From: Neopestalotiopsis rosae
Lineage: Eukaryota > Ascomycota > Sordariomycetes > Amphisphaeriales > Sporocadaceae
Direction: 5' to 3'
Assembly: GCA_023078685.1 (NCBI GenBank)
Contig: JALGAS010000001.1
Location: forward strand, 7,936,001-8,000,000
Length of the DNA: 64,000 nt
Shown here: positions 10,990-21,844 of the stretch, piece after piece
Layout: each line of letters opens with the position of its first letter
How positions within the stretch are numbered: the stretch's first letter is position 1
Position numbers and translations under genes: made by a program
Notes under the pieces: model-generated
Databases searched by the model: none
Seen by the model: only the letters and a program-made list of their open reading frames with translations
What the model was told of the DNA's origin: nothing

Positions 10990-12611
10990 TTGAGATCAGA
11001 GAAGAAAGTCGCAAAAGTCCCTCATGAGGAATAAATCGTTGCTATTTTTGGAGATGGCGTTCACGACCGAGGCACATAAGGCCTTCGAATGATACTCGCT
11101 CACGCAATCTATATAATTTTAGACATTAAATATCATATCCGTTCAATATCATATCCGTTCTTGGGGTCACTCTGTCTACCCTGTGTCGGGAAATTCCGCG
11201 CTTCTGTGGTCGATTCTCAATAGTTGATCGACGATAGAAACTGCCTATTCCGGAGTCAATACATCTCGAGTTCAATGCGAACCGTCGCTTGTATAGTCGA
11301 TTGGGGAAATTCTCCGATTTGACGAATTCGGCTAGGTGGTGGAGCTTGGCTCGACAGGGCAAGTCGCAGCGTCTTCACGACCTAAAGAGCTATATTGATG
11401 CAGACCAGGCGAGCATCAGCTGAGTCGAGCTGATTGCTTTTATTATTTAAGGTTATTTGCTATATGTGCTGCAACGGTGTGATGAGATGGTAACTTCGCG
11501 CTCTAGCTCTACCTACGAGCACTGGGTCGGGGCCTTCAGCTGGAGACAGCAAGGGCCCATTGTGTTCCTTGGCTTTCCCTTGGAACAGCTATCCCTGCAG
11601 CGACTGAATGTCGAGTTGAATGCAGCGTAGATAGCTTCCTCGACAACAGTCATGGTCAGATTTGGCTCCTTTCAGCAGATTACTCTATTCTTCGAGTTAT
11701 GAGGTCACTAGAATTTCAAAGGGTCTTACAGGAGTCTTGGTGGGGACGAACGCAAACGACGCAGCTAACTTTGCCGACCATGTACGATAAATTGTGTCTA
11801 TTAAGGCCCTAGTAGAAAGGACTGCTAAATCGACTAACATTTGAATAGCACCTGAGGTTTTGCTTGGACGGTAACACTATCGAGTCTAGACCTTGCTTAC
11901 CTAGAAAAGGGTTGAGGCTCAATAGATTGCTTTTGCATGAATATTGCTATAAATACAGCCCAAGAACTTACGTGCCATGTCTATGCTCAACCTCCTTCCT
12001 ACCCAAGGCAGTGTCCGAGACATAAACATTCCCCTCACGGATTCCGAGTGGTGACATAGTGTATAACTTGCTCAGATCTTCTTGGCGTGCCAATTGTCTC
12101 CACCAAATTAGCTAGAATACCCAACCCATCAGCATACAATCTGGGGAAAGGCTGAGACCCTGAGACGGTCTAGAACAGGAAGAGGAACTGGTTGGGAGCG
12201 CCACATTGTGTGCTCATGATGGCCAAGTCTTGCGATGATAAAGAAAGACGCCAGAAATATCTCATGCCAACATTGAAGTGAAGCTCGTCAAGTTTTACTT
12301 GAATTTGATTCGTTTGCTGCGGCCGCCACCTCCATTCACTGCAACCCTCTGTATGTTGAAACCAAGGAAGAGTGGTCTTGGTTTTGTTTTCATGGCCTCT
12401 CTTGTATGATGAGGCTTGGGGTACCAAGACTTCAAGGTGTTCTTTGAGCACAGTGTTGAGGGATTGACACGAGTATAAGAATACTGGACTCGGACTCGAA
12501 TGAACAACCAGAGAAAGAGCAGCGAAGAGCATCGAAGAGCATCAATAGTCTTGAAGTCCATTGCAAGACTCACTCCCGTTTACTTCGAAGTGTATTCCCC
12601 CTCAAGCCAAC
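10990..12611. other. Gene-poor, decayed-looking intergenic region
   Basis: No long frame exists here on either strand. A 16-base tandem duplication lies at 11129-11160. A peptide-like stretch interrupted by stops can be read at about 11288-11422 (+), ending in a TGA, and may be a relic. A TATA-like CTATAAATA lies near 11948. The last 100-150 bases are probably the promoter of the DUF4360 gene. Nothing here can be assigned to a named transposon by eye. Confidence 0.4.
11129..11160. repeat. 16-bp perfect tandem duplication
   Basis: The unit AATATCATATCCGTTC occurs at 11129-11144 and again at 11145-11160 without a gap. It lies in non-coding DNA. Confidence 0.9.
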
Positions 12612-13488
12612 ATGCTCTTGAAAGGATTCCTTCTGGCCGGTCTCCCCGCCGCACTGGCAGCCCCAGCACCCGGCATGGTCAAGGCACCCACCAGCGACGC
12701 TCCTCCTTCGGGCGTGGTGATCGAGGGCATATCGTACGCGGGGTCCGGCTGCAACGCCGGCAGCGTGGCGGGCGCCATCTCGAGCGACCTGTCGACGGTG
12801 ACGCTGCTGTACGACAGCTTCGTCGCGCAGGCCGGGTCCGGGATCCAGCCGGCCGAGGGCCGAAAGAACTGCCAGCTCAACCTCCAGCTCCGGCTGCCCC
12901 AGGGCTGGCAGTTTAGCGTATTCAAGGCCGACTACCGAGGTTACGCCTACCTCCAAAAGGGCGATCGGGGCGTCATCAAGTCGACTTACTACTTTAGTGG
13001 TGACTCGAGCCAGGTAAGTTCAAGCTCATTCTGTTCTGTATTGTGAAGAGGAGCTGTCGAAGGGAGTCAAGAAGGGAATACGGGAAGATGAGGGAATAGA
13101 AAAGTGGAAATGCTTGAACTAACTTCTTCTCACACCTTGGTAGGTCTCAGCCCAACAGACCCTCACGGGCGCGTACGACGACAACTACCTCAAGACGGAC
13201 GAGTTCGGCCTCGAGAGCACCGTCTGGTCCCCGTGCGGCGAGGAGGGCCTGCTCAACGTCAACTCCGAGGTCCGCGTGACGCCGCTCAACACCAACAACA
13301 CGGCTCTGCTGACGGTAAGCCACCACCACCCGGATTATGCCAAGATGATCAGCTCAAGTGCCGTAAGTGAATAAAGGAACATTTTTTTGCTGATGCGTTC
13401 TGTGTCTCTGCAGGTTGATTCGACTGACTTCAAGTTCACTCAGGTCCACTATCTTCAATGGCAAGAGTGCGAACCCAGTCATCACTGA
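12612..13488 (+). CDS. Secreted DUF4360-domain protein (three exons)
   Basis: The model is join(12612..13013, 13144..13314, 13414..13488), 215 aa; both introns (130 and 99 nt) are phase 0 with GTAAG(T/C) donors. A signal peptide is evident at residues 1-17 (Lys near the start, Leu/Ala core, cleavage after A-L-A-A). The mature part follows the DUF4360 pattern: G-S-G-C-N-A-G-S-V, an L-Y-D-S-F strand, R-K-N-C-Q-L-N-L, Y-R-G-Y-A, S-T-Y-Y-F-S-G, G-(A/P)-Y-D-D-N-Y, and a W-S-P-C-G motif before the final strand ending in Q-W-Q-E-C. Four conserved Cys probably form disulfides. The family is common in secretomes of plant- and insect-associated fungi, with unknown function. The second and third exons are short and invisible as single frames. 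Confidence 0.88.
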
Positions 13489-15846
13489 TAGGTGGGAGGA
13501 AAAGCCATGAGGATGATATTTGTGGCTCAAGGACATCAAGTGATGGACCACAAGCTTGGCCTTTTTTTCTTTCCAATTTGGTCCTGGTATAAGCACTTGT
13601 TTGAAAAGAAGGAATATCCATGCGTATCTGTGTCTTTTGTGCATTATTTTCTTCATCGGACGACTCTTGGAAAGAATTGGTCATCCACATTTCCGGCGAG
13701 GTACATATAGCCAGGTTCTTCGCTTTTGAATAGCTATTAAGCATTATTTTCATTATGCTGACGTAATATGCTCTCGTTTTGCCAGCCGTGATTGATGAGC
13801 TGGAAACGTTTGCAGCGACCTGTCCATCGTCGACTTCGGCCCTTGACGGTGAATCAAATACAATGCAAAAGAACTGAGCGAAGTATTACAGAGTGATGTA
13901 GTATGCTCACATGAGATATGAATAAATTGGCCGTGATTTCAGAGTGACCAACTCCTTAAACGTAACAGGCTCGAACTGGAACTTCATGATCTTGATTCAT
14001 CATGCCACTCCTGGTCCGGATCATTAAACCGATGACCCCCATCAACTTCGCAGATCGTCCTTTATCACGAGCTTTGATTCACTGTTAGACAGATGATTGA
14101 CGGAATACTTCCCTCGCCTATTGCAGTGGCAGATTGTCCCTGTAAAGATAGGTGACGTGAAGCGAGAAACGCAAACCTGCTGGGTTATTCCTAGATTATC
14201 TAGTCAAGTGTCGCCAAGACACATTGTTCCGCTTACATGTAACGCTGTACAGAGGGAATGGAGGGTTAACCAGAGAAGCTGAATGACTCGGGTGGGCGTT
14301 GGACACGAGTATGGGCGGTGATAGCCCTCATAGTTACCGTACGTGACGCACGAATCGTTCATCTGCAGCCATGCCGCGGCATTGGCAAACGATCAGCAAT
14401 GTCAACAGTTACGCAGGTCGCACGCATGAAAGAGCCACGCGGTTGTAGTGTCGTACAGCTGAATGCTACAGATGCTTGTCTATATGAACAGGTTGCATTT
14501 TGCAGTGCAAGTGCTCGCTCGTTACTACGCAGGGTGCCGTCACGAGCAGAGACGTCATATTGTGCGGATTTGCTGCGGCTAAAAAGAAGTAGACACCACA
14601 CCCATATGTGACCCAAGGGGTCTGAGACTTCTGTAATTCAATTGCCCTTGTATCGGGTGTGCCCTGACTATAGCGGGATCATGCGGTCAGTCAGAAGGTA
14701 TATGCGCTCTCAATATTGAACAAATTTGCTCTTCTTCAACACACCCCTTTTTCTTCTCGGACAAGATCTGTCCCAGATCCGAACATTTCTATTTTCGGGC
14801 GGGTCCGCGACTTTTGGTTGCAATGATAGATTGGTCGCACGTCTCTCCCGTCTTGTGAGAGGGCACACGGCACGAGAAGCATGATCAGGTAAGCTGGGTT
14901 CCATGGGCGACATGTACATAGATTAGCACGCTTTGGCACGTTGCTTTGGGTGTGACCACTGCTGCCTCTAGTCCAGCTTAACCTGCACGACCGTCAACCA
15001 CAAATTCCCACGCGGTACCTACCGGTAATAAAGGGGGATGGGAGTGAGATGCCTATAGGCTCAAGTCGCGATTAGTATCTTGAACTAGCATGAGGCGATG
15101 ACGGTCACCTGGGCCACCCCTCCCATGGACCCCGACATACGAGTGAGTACCCTTTGCCTTTTTTTTTTTTCTACCTCCCTATTTGGCCCAACGTTTGCAG
15201 TGTGCATAGTGTGGTGGTTGTTTGCCACCAGGTTTCAGATTGGGCGACACAGCGATTCGATGATTGGGGGTGGGATGCAGCGCAGCTTTATTAGAGCATG
15301 GCAGGCATGGTAAGCATGAGCCATGGAGGGGCGGCGTCAGGGCGTTTCCCCATGTCCACCCTCCACAACGAGACACTTGTACAACTAACTGGGGCCCCCG
15401 TTTGGTGGAAGACTTACTTGGTGCGATAAGAGAGTGACCACGCATTCGCTACGTTTCTTGGTCGGGCTGCTGCTTACCTATGGGTGAGAGCGCATGGAGG
15501 GGGCGGTCGGTTGTCTTGGGTCCTTTGGGTCATTGCTCATTTTCTTGTTGTCCTTGTCCTTGTTTTTATCCATTTTTTGGTACAACTTTCTGGATCTCCA
15601 TTGAGAGCGAAAAACGTGACTCTTAGAATCAACCCCATGTGTTGCGATTGCGCAGATTAAAAAGTCGGTAAACGATTCAAAACAATGTGAGAAGAAAAGA
15701 GGATACACTTAATAAGACCAAGAGGGGACCCAGAAGCCTTCTACTCCTACTATCCAAATACCACCGAGCAAGCAAGCAAGCACTCAAAGCACCGAGAGCG
15801 ATTCCACCACGGCTGGCTGCAGCTGCTGTTTGTATGCGGGTGGATC
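13489..15846. other. Intergenic region, 2.4 kb
   Basis: Only short frames without recognisable domains are present. The 3' part (about 15.1-15.8 kb), with a T-tract near 15160 and pyrimidine-rich stretches, is probably the promoter and leader of the RBR ligase gene. I see no RNA gene. Confidence 0.45.
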
Positions 15847-18585
15847 ATGGTAGCAGCAGCAGACATGGCCCCTCACTTGGTTAAGAAACAGAAACAACAG
15901 CAGCAACAGCAGCAATTCCAACAACAGCAACAACAACAACAAACAACATCAGACAATGTGCGACGTCCTAACATTTGGCGCTTCATTTCAGTAAGGCGCT
16001 TTGGTTCACGTTCGCGACGGGACTCCGCAGACGAGGACGACGAACATGTGCGACCAGCGTACTATGGCCATGAGTCGGACAGGTCTGACCCTGCCGTCGC
16101 AGAGGACGAGGAGGAGTCGGTCTGCTCCCAGTATACCGACGCACGCTCCAACTGGGACAACTGGGACCACACCTTGACAAACCGCGAGGACGCAATTTCC
16201 TTTGCCTTTACCGAGCTGCTGCAGTCTGGCGATGACAATGATGTTGATACTACTGCTGCGTCACAGCAAAACAACTGGCGGGCCAAGGACATATCACCGT
16301 CATCAAACTCTAATAATAAGCATTCCCCGGGAGTCCGTGGTGACAATGGAAACACCGACAACAAAGACCGCCGACCAGACTCGAGTAGGACAATCAACAA
16401 TTCCTCTGATGCTGTGATCAATTTTCAAGGCCTGGAGAACCAATTCGATGCCTACTTTGCCAGGGAACCGCCGCCAGTGCCTTTGAAAGACGTGCAGCGA
16501 ATGGCTATCGATCCCTTTGCAGTCTCGGGCCCGGTGCATTACCAGTTCGAACCTCGGCAGCGTGATGCATCCTTACACCATGACTTTCCCGTCACCCCGA
16601 GAAAGGGCAAAACCGTCCAGAGCCCCCCAGACTGGACCACTGCTGAGAATCCATGGGCGCTCCTCCCGGACAATGAGCTGGAACTCAATGACCGAGAAAC
16701 CATTCTGGCAGAGAACGCACGCCTGCGAGCAGAACTCGAGGAGCTAAAAGCCATGTCCTCCAAGGACTCGTCGCTAGAGTCTCATCGGCCTTCCACGGCA
16801 TCCCCAGTCCGCTCTCCAACCTTACGCCCTACGAGCAGGCTGCGTCGGGCCAAGAACAAGAAGCGAAATGATGTCACTCTGTTTGAAACGACGACTCTTC
16901 GCGATCTTGTGCTCAAACGACTCTTCACGCCTCATGTCATTGTTGACGGTATCATCCACGATGAGGAACAACCCTTGACCCTTGATACTCCCCTCACGGC
17001 TTCTCAGGTCCAGGAGTTTACCAGGATCATGAACGATGTCATTGTCTCTGGGAGTCACTTGAAGCAGCCCATCGCTCTGTGCGCCGTGTGCCATCTTCCC
17101 AAGTTCAAGGGAATCAAGACCCCCCACCAGAGTTCATACGTCTCTGAAGTCTTGTCACAGCTGCCCATGGTCTCCGCTTCGGCATTTGAGGATTTCGATC
17201 CTGCTCTGGGTACTTCAAGCTGCTGCCGAAGATTTGTTTGCAAGACCTGCCTGAGTGCTGCCATCATCTCGGGGATATCAACGCATTGGTGGTTCGACTT
17301 GCAGAATCGCGGATCCAACTGGCTCAAGTGCCCGGTACCATGTTGTGGCCGCAATCTACCCCTCAACTCCAGCGCCGAGATTGCCGCGGCAATGGATAAT
17401 CTCGGTCTACGCAACACGACACCGTATATCGAGCGCTACAAGAGAGCCACCAAGCTGCGGTCTCACTTGCAGAAACTCGATCCTCTTCCCGGTAGAGATG
17501 AGCTCCGCAGGAGCAAGGCTTTGCACGAGCGCCTCGTCCGCCATCACCGCATGCGGTCATTGCTTGAAGATGTGTTGGAAACCCCAGACGACGAGGACCT
17601 CGATGTTGAGAGTCTTCCCATCGACACGGCTGATGGCCAAGGAACTCTAATGATTCCCATATTCAAAGGGCTGCTACGGCATCGTATTCCCAGAACATGT
17701 CTCGTGTGTGACGACACTCATTACGAACTCAACACTGGCGACAGGGAAAATTGGAATAGAATCATCAAGGGTCTAGGTGGTGAATGGACATGGCGCATCA
17801 TGGCTTTCCCGACCACTGAGATTTTGCCAGGATGTCGGCATGATCATGACATTTGTCGGACTTGTCTATCAATGCACATCACAACCCAGATTGAAAGCAA
17901 GGGTTATAGTACCGTCGACAATATTGGGTGCCCAACACCGGATTGTCGGCACCGATTCACGTATGCCGAGATTCGTTATCTCGCCACCTCCGAGGCGTTT
18001 GCCGCTTACGATCGCTATACTGTCCTCAAGTCCATATCGTCTCAGCCAAACTTTCGATGGTGTCTACGAGAGGGCTGCGTCGCGGGTAGCCTTTACGACG
18101 ATCCATCCACCATACCGAGGTCAATGCGGAGCGCTGGCGATGCAAACTGTATCGAGTGTTCCGAGTGCAACTTCACCATGTGCTTTGCTTGTCAAACTCC
18201 CTGGCATGGCAACCTCACCTGTGCACAACATACATCGCAACGTGAGCAGTCCTTTACCGAGACACAAAGCTGGCTCGCGGAACACACCAAGCCTTGTCCT
18301 GGAGAGGGATGTGGCGTGCAAGTTCAAAAGGGAGACGGCTGTTTCCACATGACCTGTTCCAGGTGCCAGTATGAGTTTTGCTGGGAATGCCTAGCAGACT
18401 GGCGTGGCATCTTCGTACCAGGCGAAGACGGTGGCTTTCTTCGGGCGTCTGGACACCGTGAGGGATGCTTTTTCCGAGATCAGGCAGCTCCACTGCCTAC
18501 TCAGGTTAACGGTGCGGATTTGGCGGCAGCCTTGCGTAGATTGGAACGGCAAGATGATGACGGCGCTCCAGCTGCTGCGCAATAG
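15847..18585 (+). CDS. RBR (RING-IBR-RING) E3 ubiquitin ligase
   Basis: Single exon, 912 aa from ATG 15847; a second ATG six codons later is also possible. RBR ligases take ubiquitin from E2 onto a catalytic Cys in RING2 before passing it to substrate. The N-terminus has a poly-Gln tract broken by a Phe (about residues 15-32) and a long disordered region. Near 290-305 there is a Leu/Glu-rich coiled coil. Cluster 1 has Cys412/415, Cys459/460, Cys465/468 and Cys495/499/500. RING1 has Cys618/621, Cys663/His665, Cys670/673 and Cys695/700. The IBR has Cys739/744, Cys768/771, Cys774 and later Cys/His. RING2 has Cys817/822, then G-D-G-C-F-H-M-T-C with Cys832 in the position of parkin Cys431, and F-C-W-E-C-L. 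The extra RING-like cluster before RING1 is notable. Substrate unknown. Confidence 0.88.
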   Translation: MVAAADMAPHLVKKQKQQQQQQQFQQQQQQQQTTSDNVRRPNIWRFISVRRFGSRSRRDSADEDDEHVRPAYYGHESDRSDPAVAEDEEESVCSQYTDARSNWDNWDHTLTNREDAISFAFTELLQSGDDNDVDTTAASQQNNWRAKDISPSSNSNNKHSPGVRGDNGNTDNKDRRPDSSRTINNSSDAVINFQGLENQFDAYFAREPPPVPLKDVQRMAIDPFAVSGPVHYQFEPRQRDASLHHDFPVTPRKGKTVQSPPDWTTAENPWALLPDNELELNDRETILAENARLRAELEELKAMSSKDSSLESHRPSTASPVRSPTLRPTSRLRRAKNKKRNDVTLFETTTLRDLVLKRLFTPHVIVDGIIHDEEQPLTLDTPLTASQVQEFTRIMNDVIVSGSHLKQPIALCAVCHLPKFKGIKTPHQSSYVSEVLSQLPMVSASAFEDFDPALGTSSCCRRFVCKTCLSAAIISGISTHWWFDLQNRGSNWLKCPVPCCGRNLPLNSSAEIAAAMDNLGLRNTTPYIERYKRATKLRSHLQKLDPLPGRDELRRSKALHERLVRHHRMRSLLEDVLETPDDEDLDVESLPIDTADGQGTLMIPIFKGLLRHRIPRTCLVCDDTHYELNTGDRENWNRIIKGLGGEWTWRIMAFPTTEILPGCRHDHDICRTCLSMHITTQIESKGYSTVDNIGCPTPDCRHRFTYAEIRYLATSEAFAAYDRYTVLKSISSQPNFRWCLREGCVAGSLYDDPSTIPRSMRSAGDANCIECSECNFTMCFACQTPWHGNLTCAQHTSQREQSFTETQSWLAEHTKPCPGEGCGVQVQKGDGCFHMTCSRCQYEFCWECLADWRGIFVPGEDGGFLRASGHREGCFFRDQAAPLPTQVNGADLAAALRRLERQDDDGAPAAAQ

Positions 18586-19145
18586 TGATTTAGGGAAACG
18601 CAACAACGTTAGATATTTGATTTTGTGGCCTTTTTACTTGTTTCATGAGCATACACGGGCGTTGTCTACAGATGGCATTTACATAGTTTGGATCTCCTCG
18701 TCACTCTCCTCATCGAGAGTCTTGGACATCTGATATACCACATACCTGAACCTGTTTATGCAATAAGATACCATACCTTCAAGATTAAGTCCTCGAAATC
18801 TTTTCTGCCTCGACTCTTCATACAATGATGCTCTCATGTGATGAATGCAGTTCACGCATTAGGAGATGTTCTAGTCCCACGATATCACGTCTCGGCGCCA
18901 ACCTCACTTACACACGCCATGCCTACCAAACTGACTCGAGACAACAGTATCTAATTCTCCCAAGCAATTCCCTCCAAGGTATCCACTCGTTACCAACCCG
19001 TGATCCAGATGCCCTTTGTGCCTTTATTCCCATCCTGCCCTCGCTTGTACGTAATAGCCCACAACATTGGACTTATACCTCATTATCACGAGGTTTCTTC
19101 AACGATCCGAATTCGACCTTGTCGATAATCCGGATCAAAACCTCC
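18586..19145. other. Intergenic region
   Basis: It contains the 3' flank of the RBR gene and the 5' flank of the tRNA gene. The frame at 18825-19160 reads as random sequence. No gene is supported. Confidence 0.45.
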
Positions 19146-19229
19146 GGGGATGTGGTCTAGTGGTATGACGTTTCCTTAGCATGCTAGAAAGCATGGAAAA
19201 GGTTCTGGGTTCGATTCCCAGCTTCTCCA
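19146..19229 (+). tRNA. tRNA-Ala (anticodon AGC) with 12-nt intron
   Basis: Removing the intron at 19182-19193 leaves a canonical 72-nt cloverleaf. The acceptor strand GGGGATG (19146-19152) pairs with CTTCTCC (19222-19228) and includes the G3:U70 wobble that defines tRNA-Ala. The D stem is GTC/GAC, the anticodon stem is TTTCC/GGAAA with loop TT-AGC-A-T, the variable loop is 5 nt, and the T stem is CTGGG/CCCAG with loop TTCGATT. The discriminator is A19229. Pair 6:67 is a U-U mismatch. The intron sits between positions 37 and 38, as usual for nuclear tRNAs. A-box-like TGGTCTAGTGG and B-box GGTTCGATTCC are internal, and a T5 run follows. Confidence 0.93.
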
Positions 19230-19231
19230 TA

Positions 19232-19236
19232 TTTTT
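19232..19236 (+). terminator. RNA polymerase III terminator
   Basis: A run of five T lies three bases after the tRNA discriminator base, the usual Pol III stop signal. Confidence 0.75.
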
Positions 19237-19418
19237 GCATTTTTATTTTCTTCAATATCACAGATTGAGATATTAGGGACTACTTTTGTAATGGCGATCC
19301 AGAGTATTCGATGCAGAAAAAACAAATTTCATACGAGTTTACCGTCACGAGATGAATTGATATAATATGCCCTCTATGCACGGATTTGATATCTAATCCC
19401 CAATTATCTTGTCAGATC

Positions 19419-21021
19419 TCAAGCAAAGCCATTCATTGGAGTCTCCAGCCCGAGGTCTGGAGTGCAGCGCTGAAAAAGTCCCTTGGGATCCCACTTGTCC
19501 TTGATTCGCATCATCCGCTTGACGCCTTCATGTCCGAGATACATTTTGCCGTCCCCTTTCTCTGGCGCGTTAAAGTTGACATACTTCCAGTCCGTCAACA
19601 GACCTGCTTCCTGGAGTTCCTTGTAAACGTCATTGGGCCAGCTTCTAGCTTGCGCTACATGTTCCTGGTCGGCTTCGTCGAACTGCACCGCGATGCCAAT
19701 GAGTATATGCTGCTGTCTGTTGCCAAAAGCTGCCGTTGAATCTATTCGAGTTCCGCGCCCGTGACAGTTGTGTAATACGAAACTGGAGTGTTCCGTCGGT
19801 AGAGGATTTCGAGCCAGGATCGCGCCGAGCTCAGCTGAGAACGATGGCAATGTTGCAGACACGACGGTGCTTCCTCGACCGGAATTGCGGCTGGGAATTG
19901 CAATGGAAAAGAGGAAATCATGAGGTGTAGCTTGAACTAGTCAGTATTGTGCTCGCTCTGGAACTAATATCACGCCGGGCAAACGAGTACTCACTCTCGT
20001 TGTAGTTCCCATCCTTGTCCCTGACGGTATCGTGAGTCACGGTTCCGCATTGAGTGAGTCTCTCGTGATATGCCTTTGCTTGCTCCAAGTCGCTCCCATC
20101 GTCTTTGAGTTGCCACCAGAAAAAATGATTGATTGTGCCGCCATTGTTGAACGGATTGATGACGAACACTTCACCCGCAAAAGTGTCTGGGAAATCCTCC
20201 TGGTATAGCTTTCCCATATTCCCAAAGACGGTTTCCGCTTCAGCGAGGGGAAACCACACGTAACCAGCAATGGCCCGCGGCCTCGGATAGACCTTGATGG
20301 TCAGCTCGCTGACCACACCAATAACCCCAGCGCCTCCTCCTCGCAGAGCCCACCATATGTCGGCCGCTTCCGCATCATCACAGCCTTTCTCATCATCCCC
20401 AGGTGGACCAGCTTCCAACACTCGTCCCGAAGAGGTCACGATGCGACCTCCCATGATCTGATCCACGCCCAGGCCCCGGGCGCCGCACTCGAGACCGTAC
20501 CCGCCGCCACAAGCCCAGGCCACATAGCCAACCTCGTAGCCCCAGCCGCAGGGCGCGTCCAGCCCGTGCGAGTCGAGAAACTTGAGCAGGCTCCCCAGGT
20601 TGACGCCGCCGCCCAGCCGGACGGATTGTCGGTCCGCAGCCAGGACCATGTGGTCCAGGGACCGCACGTCAATGACCACGCCGCCGTCGCTGCGGGACCG
20701 CTCGCCCATGTCGTTGCCGCCGCTGCGTATGGCCAGCGGGGCTCCAACACCGTTCTCCTCGCCGCAGTGCCGCACCACGGCTATAATCTCAGCTTCGTTG
20801 GTGGGCCGCGCAATGGCCAGGGGCGGCGCCATGTCCGTCACCTCTCGCCGGATGCGGGCAAGGTCCGCGAAGCGAGGGTGGGATCTCGTGTATAGGCGTA
20901 TGTCTGGTTGCGCGTCCAGTATGGGTAAGAGTTCCGGTGCGTCTGCCTGGACGGCATCGCGCGTGCTGCCCGGTGGCGGCGGGGGGTTATGGAAATCTTG
21001 TCCAGCTTCAATTTCTGACAT
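19419..21021 (-). CDS. FAD-linked (BBE-like, PCMH-type) oxidoreductase
   Basis: The model is complement(join(19419..19936, 19995..21021)), 514 aa; the 58-nt intron (19937-19994) has a GTGAGT donor. ATG 21021 is used because the frame further upstream has only a GTG. The PCMH-type FAD domain runs from about residue 68 (P-L-A-I-A-R-P-T-N-E-A) to 250, with I-R-S-G-G, an I-D-V-R-S-L-D strand and a C-G-G-G-Y-G glycine loop. The C-terminus has the BBE motif Y-V-N-F-N-A-P and a D-P-K-G-L-F end. Berberine-bridge-type enzymes oxidise alcohols, sugars or phenolics with O2. In this family the FAD His normally follows R-S-G-G; here it is Asn103. Cys158 (A-P-C-G-W-G) may be the cysteinyl-FAD residue. No signal peptide is visible. 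It is divergent from a Dabb gene 0.8 kb away. Confidence 0.88.
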
Positions 21022-21844
21022 GTTTATAGGTCTTTGGGCCAATCTATTTTTTATTGAAAAAGTTTGAGTCTCTGGAGAATAACAGTCTCTATTCACGGCA
21101 CCAACGCTCCCTTTTTAATACATGACGAACCCACTTTGCTTCGTTATGTATGTCAGATGTCGTAGACGAAACTTGCATTGATCATCTTAGCCTCGAGATC
21201 TTCAGCTGATTCTAGACCCTCCACTTCTCACAGTGATTGTAGTGCTTACGACCACCAAGCTTTAATGTGGCAGCCACGTAAGGAGGCTCCAGTGTACCTA
21301 GGGAGGACTGTATGATGCAAGGGGCCTGTACAATATGTAACACGCGGATTTTGGTATTGGCTCTGGTTATCAAAGGCCGCATGTGGCTTGGTAAAAGCAC
21401 TTAGGAACATGCATTGACTTTTATACAGACCACCACTCATACAGACTCGCAATCGTACAAGCTCGCGGTCGTATAACTTCGCAATCGTACAGATTACCTA
21501 GCAGTATAATGACCGTCGAATTACGATGTTCAGGAGATGATGAAGCAACAGAAGAAAGACGAATGGCATCCTGAATCTGTGGCACAGAAAGCTTCATCGG
21601 TATTGGCATGCACACTTTCACGGGGAATTTGACTGGGCCGGCATGATCAAGATTCGTCGCAACGGTCCGTTGATCGGGTCAGAGTGGAGAATCACGGAAT
21701 ATATACAGAACAGTCCGGAATTATGCTCCGATTTTTGAGCCCCTCCTCACTTGTTGTGATAGACTTCATTTACTGTAGCTCCCTCGCAAACACAATACAC
21801 TTTTGACAGCAAACCCGTCCAGGCGAATATCGATTATTCTCAAA
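21022..21844. other. Shared divergent promoter of the BBE and Dabb genes
   Basis: These 823 bases separate the two start codons. They hold a short tandem repeat (21445-21492) and no supported gene. Confidence 0.5.
21445..21492. repeat. Three diverged copies of a 16-bp unit
   Basis: Units at 21445-21460, 21461-21476 and 21477-21492 share the core C-T/T-CGC-AA/GG-TCGTA. Copies 1 and 3 are nearly identical; copy 2 differs at a few positions. It lies between the BBE and Dabb start codons. Confidence 0.7.

Noticed and set aside
11288..11422. Possible transposon or gene fragment (peptide-like reading ending in TGA)
   Set aside because: Too short and without a motif that names a family; kept only as a remark on the decayed region.
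16062..16421. 119-codon minus-strand frame in the RBR gene
   Set aside because: Antisense to the Ser/Asn/Asp-rich N-terminal region, which gives spurious Leu/Ser-rich frames.
20582..21067. 161-codon plus-strand frame opposite the BBE oxidase
   Set aside because: Shadow frame in a GC-rich part of a well-supported gene.
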